From the NCBI GenBank assembly GCA_008933735.1, contig WBUL01000002.1, positions 62,001 to 126,000 on the forward strand: a DNA stretch of 64,000 bases, read 5' to 3'. A program made the position numbers and the translations under genes. The notes below the pieces were generated by a model that ran no database searches, was not told the origin of the DNA, and was given only the letters and a program-made list of their open reading frames with translations. Of the stretch, positions 59,031-64,000 are shown piece by piece. This DNA is from Anaerolineae bacterium. GTDB taxonomy: Bacteria > Chloroflexota > Anaerolineae > Aggregatilineales > J027. Every line of letters starts with the position of its first letter. Within the stretch, counting starts at the first letter, position 1.

Positions 59031-59594
59031 ATGCTCTCGTCACGACGGTTTGTCCTGATGATGTTCGCCATGTTTGCGCTGGCGGGCTGTCTTGGGGATG
59101 AACCTTTTAAGGAAGCCTATACCGCACGCGGCGGTGAGGAAGTCGCGGTGAAGGATATGGAAAAAACATCCACTTTTTCCACGACCGAAGCTTCGATCCA
59201 ACTGGTCGTCCAGCTTGACCAACGTACCGAGTCGCTGCCTTTGGATGTGAGATGGGTCGGCCCGGAAAATTCGTTCCGTGAAGCGCTGGAGGTCATCGTG
59301 CCCGCGGACACCAGTTCACTGGTGATTGGTCTTGATCTCGCGCAAAGCGGACGCACCTACTGGACACCCGGCGAATGGAATGTTGAAATACGTCTGGACG
59401 GTAAACAGGTCGATCAGGTTGCGTTTAATGTCGAAGGTGATATTCCCGAAGGCGCCACAGAAACCGAAGAAGAACAGGCAGGCGAGGGGGAATTTGACAT
59501 CGACAACCCGACAAATCCGTTTGGCGGCCCACAGGCTACGCCCACCTATAATGTAGATCAGCCCTCCAACCCCTTTGGCAGCGGCGGCAACTAA
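59031..59594 (+). CDS. Small lipoprotein with NPFG-type C-terminal repeats
   Basis: A 187-residue lipoprotein. MLSSRRFVLMMFAMFALAGC is the signal with Cys 20. The central region is beta-rich (QLVVQLDQRTESLPLDVRW, EWNVEIRLDGKQVDQVAFNV). The acidic tail contains two copies of D-x-P-x-NPFG (NPTNPFGG and QPSNPFGS). AAAGGAG precedes the ATG at a better spacing than the in-frame GTG before it. It lies upstream of the large permease on the same strand, but a promoter separates them. Function unknown. Confidence 0.7.
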   Translation: MLSSRRFVLMMFAMFALAGCLGDEPFKEAYTARGGEEVAVKDMEKTSTFSTTEASIQLVVQLDQRTESLPLDVRWVGPENSFREALEVIVPADTSSLVIGLDLAQSGRTYWTPGEWNVEIRLDGKQVDQVAFNVEGDIPEGATETEEEQAGEGEFDIDNPTNPFGGPQATPTYNVDQPSNPFGSGGN

Positions 59595-59629
59595 GCCTTT
59601 TACCTGCAATTGACTTCTGACCAATTTTT

Positions 59630-59669
59630 TTGATTAGAAACAATTCCAGGTATAATCGGTTAAACGATT
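59630..59669 (+). promoter_or_regulatory. Promoter with LacI-type operator before the large permease
   Basis: TATAAT (59651-59656), with a TTGATT 15 bases upstream (59630-59635), is overlapped by AATCGGTTAAACGATT (59654-59669). This is a near-perfect LacI-type palindrome centred on TTAA. The LacI gene at 63675 is the likely binder. -35 spacing is short, so the promoter may be weak or activator-helped. Confidence 0.6.
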
Positions 59670-59703
59670 AAATAAGTTTCATTATGATACATTTGGAGTT
59701 GCG

Positions 59704-61902
59704 ATGGCAGTAGAGAACAGCCTACAACACACACAGCAACCCATTAAGAATATTGACGAATTGGCGGTGTCGCTCCGCATTTATTACGTCATTGTCTGGC
59801 ATCTTGTGTGCGGCATCATCAGTCTGGTCTTTGCCCTGATGATGCTTGCGCCATCTATTTTTGAGAGTACTTTCCTGGAAAATACCGGAAACACCCTCAC
59901 CGATATTTCAGAGTCCGCAATCTTTCGCTGGTCACCGGAAGGCTTCATTGACGGCTTTCTGCTCGTGTTCTTTGTAGTATTCGGTGCTGCCATGCTGGGA
60001 TTTGTCCCCGGTCTGCTCCAGCACCGGTCTCGTGCCCGCCTGGCAAGTCTTGCGCTGAATTATGTAGGGGCACTGCTCAGCGCTTTTTACATGCTCCGCC
60101 AGATGACCGTTAACGAAGCTATGCTGCTCAAAGCAATAGGCGGAAAAGCAGACAACAGCCTGTTTGTAGAAAGACTCCTACAAGGGGCGGAAGTTCTGCC
60201 TCTGGTGCTGCTGTTTGGTCTGGCAACCTGGACTTTGTTCGGACAGAGGGTCGGCAAAGTGTACCAGGAAACCCTTGACCAGCGCGAAGCCCTGTTCGCC
60301 TACCTGTATATTTCGCCCTACCTTCTGCTGGCCTCTATTTTCACCATCGGTCTGCTCATTATGGCGTTTTATCTCAGCTTCAATGACCTTGACCTGTACG
60401 GGCCGGTGAACTGGGTCGGACTGGAGAATTACCAGGAAGCGCTGGAAGACGAGAAGTTCCTTGTTTCTATTTCAAATGTGGTCTGGTATGCGCTGATTGT
60501 TGTTGTGGCCCAGACGATCATCGCCTTCGGGTTAGCCGTTCTGATGAATGAAAAATTCGGGGGGCGGCGCTTCTTCCGCACGGTATTCTACGCGCCAAGC
60601 GTCACCTCATCAGTGGTCATTTCGCTGATCTTTCTGTGGTTGTTCAGCGGACGCGGTTTTGTCAACCAAATCGTGTTTAACTGGCTGGGCTTAGGTGGCT
60701 TTATTGAGGGTCTGGGAATTCGTATTCCCCCCGGTAGCCCAGGCTTACAGTGGTACAACACCCCTAACCGCCTGGGTGACATCAGCTATCTCAAACCATT
60801 CTTTGGTGATACATGGTTCTACGTTTATGGATTACTGCTGCTGGCACTGGCCGTACTGATGGGGTCGCGGGTCATCGTCTGGATCAAACAAAACGCCTAC
60901 AGCCCGAAGGCTGCACGAACCATTTTCATCGCTGCTGCTGCCTTGACCGTAATTCTGGTCAGTTTGTATGCAGCCTGGCAGGGGCTGGCTGGCACAGAGG
61001 AAATTGTCCGCTCGGCCATTTTGCTGTCTGCGCTCGGCCTGGTCATCAGCACGGTCATGATGAACCGCTTAAAGCTCGCTTCCCCTGCTGCCTACGCTAT
61101 TCGCAGCACGCTTATGGGTGGAACCGCCTGGATGCTGGTGATGGTCGTGGCGAACCTGTTTCTTGGCGGGGAAATCAACGGTATCAACGCTGGTGTGCTT
61201 GCCATCGGCGGCGCGATGTTCGGGCTGCTGGCAGGTGCGATTGCTGCCAACGTTTCTTATACACAGAGCCGAAAACCCCAGCAGGAAATACTCGTCAGCG
61301 AAAATCCAACGCTGGTGGAACGTCTTTCCGAATTTGGCGGCGTGGGTCTGCCTGTTTTACTGGCACTGTTTACCGCGCTTGGGGCGTGGATTGCTACCAA
61401 AGCCTACGGTCTGCAACAGGGTTCGAATCTGGGCGACAAGGATTTTGATGCGCTGCTGATGCGCGGCCCCAGTGTGGCCTTCATGACGATTATGCTCCAG
61501 AACATTTTTACCACTGCGCCCACTTTCATGCTGATGTATCTGGCGGCTTTGCAGGATGTTTCACCCACCCTGTATGAAGCCGCACAGATCGACGGTGCGA
61601 ATCCCTGGCAGCGCTTCACCAAAATCACCGTCCCGCTGCTGCGTCCCGTTACGCTGCTGGTCGTCGTCCTGAGTACCATCGGAACCCTGCAACTTTTCGA
61701 CCAGATCGCCATCATCACACGCGGCGGCCCCCTGGATACGACTCTCGTTCCTGTCTATCTTATCTACACGACAGCGCTTGGCAGTCAGATTCAGGCACGA
61801 GTGGGATATGCGTCCGCGATGGCGTTCATCCTGGGCGCGATCATCTTCGCGTTTACATACATCCAGCGCCGCTACCTGGAAGAAGGCACGGAGGGATACT
61901 AA
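59704..61902 (+). CDS. Very large MalF-like sugar ABC transporter permease
   Basis: A 732-residue permease, over twice the usual size. Four extra membrane segments precede the normal MalF start (YLYISPYLLLASIFTIGLLIM, about residue 200). A further insertion of some 200 residues with about six segments lies between the first permease half (ending near residue 330) and the EAA loop (LYEAAQIDGANPWQRF). The terminal signature is ITRGGPLDTTL. The next gene's ATG follows the stop directly. It should pair with the MalG-type permease. No binding protein gene is seen beside it, and the insertion has no recognised function. Confidence 0.85.
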   Translation: MAVENSLQHTQQPIKNIDELAVSLRIYYVIVWHLVCGIISLVFALMMLAPSIFESTFLENTGNTLTDISESAIFRWSPEGFIDGFLLVFFVVFGAAMLGFVPGLLQHRSRARLASLALNYVGALLSAFYMLRQMTVNEAMLLKAIGGKADNSLFVERLLQGAEVLPLVLLFGLATWTLFGQRVGKVYQETLDQREALFAYLYISPYLLLASIFTIGLLIMAFYLSFNDLDLYGPVNWVGLENYQEALEDEKFLVSISNVVWYALIVVVAQTIIAFGLAVLMNEKFGGRRFFRTVFYAPSVTSSVVISLIFLWLFSGRGFVNQIVFNWLGLGGFIEGLGIRIPPGSPGLQWYNTPNRLGDISYLKPFFGDTWFYVYGLLLLALAVLMGSRVIVWIKQNAYSPKAARTIFIAAAALTVILVSLYAAWQGLAGTEEIVRSAILLSALGLVISTVMMNRLKLASPAAYAIRSTLMGGTAWMLVMVVANLFLGGEINGINAGVLAIGGAMFGLLAGAIAANVSYTQSRKPQQEILVSENPTLVERLSEFGGVGLPVLLALFTALGAWIATKAYGLQQGSNLGDKDFDALLMRGPSVAFMTIMLQNIFTTAPTFMLMYLAALQDVSPTLYEAAQIDGANPWQRFTKITVPLLRPVTLLVVVLSTIGTLQLFDQIAIITRGGPLDTTLVPVYLIYTTALGSQIQARVGYASAMAFILGAIIFAFTYIQRRYLEEGTEGY

Positions 61903-62982
61903 ATGGCAGCGGTTACCCAAAAAACTACAGCTTTACCTCAGTTCAATACTCGTATCGTTGGGATGGTCTTGCGTTACATCCTGCTCATTGCCATTGGCCT
62001 GACCTTCATGATGCCCTTCCTGCTGGCGTTCCTCGGCGGTTTCAAAACAGACCGGGAAATTTTCGACTTTCCGCCGCGCATTCTGCCTGACGGATGGACA
62101 GGAGGCGGGCGCTATAACGAGGAAAATGCACCGGAACATTACCCCCTGACCGACCTATTCAACAGCGAACTCATACCATTTAGTTCGGATGCGGTCATCA
62201 CTGACCCGCGTGACCTTTCACAATCCCCGTTCACCCTGCGCGGCGAGTCACAGGTTGGCTGGACCGTGCGTGACCAGTATGGCCTTTCAAATTGGGTGAA
62301 CGTGTTTAAGGCGGGCGAATGTCAGCGGGGTTGGTTGGGAGGCTACTGCTTCCCCTACTGGTTATGGAACAGCATTTTCCTGGCGATTTTGAATGTCACG
62401 ACCCGTGTTTTCCTGGCGACTCTGGCGGGATATGCCTTTGCCCGGATGAATTTTCCTGGTAAAGACGCAATTTTCACATTTATGCTGGCGACGCTGATGA
62501 TTCCTGGCGCGGTCACCCTCATTCCCGGCTATGTGCTGATCGCGGACATTGGCTGGGTTGGGACATTCTGGTCGTTGATAATCCCCAGCGCGGTTGAAGT
62601 CTTTGGCATTTTTCTGATGACCCAGTTTCTGAAGTCCATCCCGAAAGATTTGGAGGAAGCGGCCCGCGTGGATGGCGCGACCCAATGGCAAATAATCTGG
62701 AAAATCGTGATTCCCCTGGTGCGTCCGGCGCTGATTGTACTCGCCATTAACGCCTTCCAGGGATCATGGAACAACTTCCTGACGCCGCTGCTATATCTGC
62801 GCGGTGACCCGAAGGTTTTTACCCTGCCCGTCGGCTTGCAATACTTCCAGCAGAATTTCCGCCAGCAGTGGAATTTAACGTTGATTGGTTCCATGTTTAA
62901 CGCAATTCCGGTGCTGGTGATATTCCTCATCTTCAATCGCTATTTTGTTGAAGGTGTGAGCTACGCGGGTGTGAAAGGCTAG
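61903..62982 (+). CDS. CUT1 sugar ABC transporter permease, MalG type
   Basis: A 359-residue permease with six predicted membrane segments. It is longer than usual because of a periplasmic loop of about 90 residues after the first segment (PDGWTGGGRYNEENAPEHYP). The EAA loop is [17 protein letters not shown] followed by PLVRP, and the end is YFVEGVSYAGVKG. It begins directly after the stop of the large permease and ends three bases before DUF624. Confidence 0.92.
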   Translation: MAAVTQKTTALPQFNTRIVGMVLRYILLIAIGLTFMMPFLLAFLGGFKTDREIFDFPPRILPDGWTGGGRYNEENAPEHYPLTDLFNSELIPFSSDAVITDPRDLSQSPFTLRGESQVGWTVRDQYGLSNWVNVFKAGECQRGWLGGYCFPYWLWNSIFLAILNVTTRVFLATLAGYAFARMNFPGKDAIFTFMLATLMIPGAVTLIPGYVLIADIGWVGTFWSLIIPSAVEVFGIFLMTQFLKSIPKDLEEAARVDGATQWQIIWKIVIPLVRPALIVLAINAFQGSWNNFLTPLLYLRGDPKVFTLPVGLQYFQQNFRQQWNLTLIGSMFNAIPVLVIFLIFNRYFVEGVSYAGVKG

Positions 62983-62985
62983 CCG

Positions 62986-63597
62986 ATGGGCATTCTGTGG
63001 CGAGCTGTTGTTGCCTGGTGGGATGATATGATTGACTTTTTCATCGTGAACCTGCTCTGGCTTGCCCTGACCTTTACGCTGATAGGTTTGCCCCCAGCGC
63101 TGGCAGCCATGTACCAGATGGCCGCCCACTCTGTTGAACGTGATCTTGTGGACTGGCGGAAATTTCTGGCGGCTTTCAGACACAATTTCATAGCGGCATG
63201 GCGCTGGGGGCTGCTGCAACTGATTATCTATGGCGTGGGAATGTTCAATTTCCTGTACTATTCCTACGCGGAAGGCGATTTGTGGGTCGTGCTGCGTTTG
63301 ATCTGGTTTTTCGTATTGTTCACCCTCACTGTGCTGAACATCTTCTACTGGCCTTTTTTCTTCCAGGAGGAAGATCGCCGCATCATGAACACCTATCGCA
63401 ACGTGCTGGTTATGCTGGCGGTTCATACAGGGCGGGCGGCTTTTGTCGTCGTGTTCACGATTGTCTATGGCATGTTTTCTGTAATGACTGGCGTCCTGCT
63501 GACCTTTGCCACCATGCCGATCATCACCCTGATGGCAACGCTGCTGGTGTTTGATGTGCTCAAACCGCATCGCCAATCGCCGCTGGTATCACGTTAG
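62986..63597 (+). CDS. DUF624 (YesL-like) membrane protein
   Basis: A 203-residue protein with about five predicted membrane segments. The N-terminus (WWDDMIDFFIVNLLWLALTF), then LPPALAAMYQMA and the closing FATMPIITLMATLLVFD, fit the YesL/DUF624 family. These proteins are usually found next to CUT1 permease genes and LacI regulators in polysaccharide-utilising operons. It lies three bases after the MalG-type gene. Function unknown; presumably accessory to the transporter. Confidence 0.85.
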   Translation: MGILWRAVVAWWDDMIDFFIVNLLWLALTFTLIGLPPALAAMYQMAAHSVERDLVDWRKFLAAFRHNFIAAWRWGLLQLIIYGVGMFNFLYYSYAEGDLWVVLRLIWFFVLFTLTVLNIFYWPFFFQEEDRRIMNTYRNVLVMLAVHTGRAAFVVVFTIVYGMFSVMTGVLLTFATMPIITLMATLLVFDVLKPHRQSPLVSR

Positions 63598-63631
63598 GGG
63601 GGAAATTTGCTGCTCGGAACTGTACGTTGCC

Positions 63632-63656
63632 TCGTTCATATATACTATAGGAACGA
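63632..63656 (+). promoter_or_regulatory. TATACT box flanked by an inverted repeat before the last LacI gene
   Basis: TATACT (63641-63646) lies between TCGTTC (63632-63637) and GAACGA (63651-63656), an inverted repeat with a 13-base spacer. The position would suit autoregulation by the LacI protein starting at 63675. Confidence 0.45.
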
Positions 63657-63674
63657 AAGGGTTAGCAGAATCCT

Positions 63675-64000
63675 ATGGCAACAATAAAAGATGTGGCGAA
63701 AGCTGCGGGGGTCTCCACAGCTACGGTTTCTTATGTTTTAAACGGCACCAAACGGATTGGCGAAGAGGTTGAACAGCGCGTGCGGCAGGCCGCCGAAACC
63801 CTGCAATACCGCCCTAACGCTGCGGCTCAAAATTTAAGGCGGAACCAGACTCACATCATCGGGTATGAACTCCCGATTCCGCTGCCGGGGGACATGTCGT
63901 TATTCATGCAGCGCTTTACCTATGATCTGACGCTGGCGGCGGAGCATCATGGCTATCATCTGATTACCTTTGCTCCCAGCGATACGGCAAAACCCCTTGA
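63675..64000 (+). CDS. LacI-family regulator, N-terminal part (cut by window edge)
   Basis: The first 108 residues of a LacI-family repressor. The HTH and hinge read TIKDVAKAAGVSTATVSYVLNGTKRI and YRPNAAAQNLRRNQTHIIGY. The effector domain is mostly beyond the right edge. It follows the ABC permease-DUF624 group and likely controls it through the operator at 59654-59669. Confidence 0.92.
   Translation, partial: MATIKDVAKAAGVSTATVSYVLNGTKRIGEEVEQRVRQAAETLQYRPNAAAQNLRRNQTHIIGYELPIPLPGDMSLFMQRFTYDLTLAAEHHGYHLITFAPSDTAKPL

Noticed and set aside
1..64000. Mobile elements, CRISPR arrays or tRNA genes
   Set aside because: No transposase, integrase, regular repeat-spacer pattern or cloverleaf was noticed on either strand.

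Overview
The window looks like a chromosomal segment of a strictly or facultatively anaerobic bacterium, most plausibly a Chloroflexota of the Anaerolineae/Dehalococcoidia kind. This is inferred from gene content: a bacterial-type CO dehydrogenase/acetyl-CoA synthase, a short folate-independent methionine synthase like the Dehalococcoides one, an archaeal-type sugar-phosphate module, and many CUT1 sugar ABC transporters with LacI, GntR, IclR and DeoR regulators. No rRNA, tRNA, CRISPR array, insertion sequence or phage gene is visible. Coding density is high and no gap between genes exceeds 300 bases. All family calls were made by reading the sequence; no database search was run.

Region 1 (1-7907) is C1 and acetyl-CoA metabolism. 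On the minus strand an operon reads: heavy-metal-associated-like protein, cooS, acsB, CBS-domain protein, acsD (cut by the left edge). Upstream lie a corrinoid-dependent-type core methionine synthase (minus) and a divergent cysteine-rich DUF166 protein (plus). Together they suggest Wood-Ljungdahl methyl groups are used for both acetyl-CoA and methionine.

Region 2 (7928-10721) has a 2-hydroxyacid dehydrogenase and cupin-type phosphoglucose isomerase (minus), divergent from hexulose-phosphate synthase and isomerase (plus), which interconvert fructose 6-phosphate with ribulose 5-phosphate plus formaldehyde. Region 3 (10722-15072) is a GntR-controlled CUT1 ABC importer on the minus strand. Region 4 (15128-22255) is a LacI-headed plus-strand operon: aldo-keto reductase, FGGY kinase, phosphotriesterase-family lactonase, shikimate-dehydrogenase-like oxidoreductase, KDPG-type aldolase and FSA-type aldolase. 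It looks like an uncharacterised sugar or sugar-acid pathway.

Region 5 (22271-33580) joins deoxysugar and polyol catabolism: a HAD phosphatase, rhamnulokinase, class II aldolase and PfkB kinase on the plus strand. On the minus strand is an operon of a fused large-medium B12 diol/glycerol dehydratase, its small subunit, a cupin and an FGGY kinase. A NagD-type phosphatase, an IclR regulator and an acetoacetate-decarboxylase-family protein follow. Region 6 (33581-46637) is a DeoR regulator divergent from a long operon: aldehyde dehydrogenase, 2-hydroxyacid dehydrogenase, a GlpSTPQUV-like importer with two ATPases and a small membrane protein, a major-royal-jelly/Yellow-family protein, an FGGY kinase and a DHDPS-family aldolase.

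Region 7 (46750-54354) is signalling: a BMP-type lipoprotein, a large hybrid histidine kinase, an RsbW-like kinase, a STAS protein, a GAF-SpoIIE phosphatase and a receiver, i.e. a partner-switching module. Region 8 (54440-58973) has a lipoprotein and a peptide-type (Opp/Dpp) importer without ATPases. Region 9 (59031-64000) has a lipoprotein, an unusually large MalF-like permease, a MalG-like permease, a DUF624 membrane protein and a LacI regulator cut by the right edge.

Recurring patterns are RNA hairpins between the binding-protein gene and the permease genes in three separate ABC operons, and palindromic operator-like sites overlapping or next to -10 boxes beside each local regulator.
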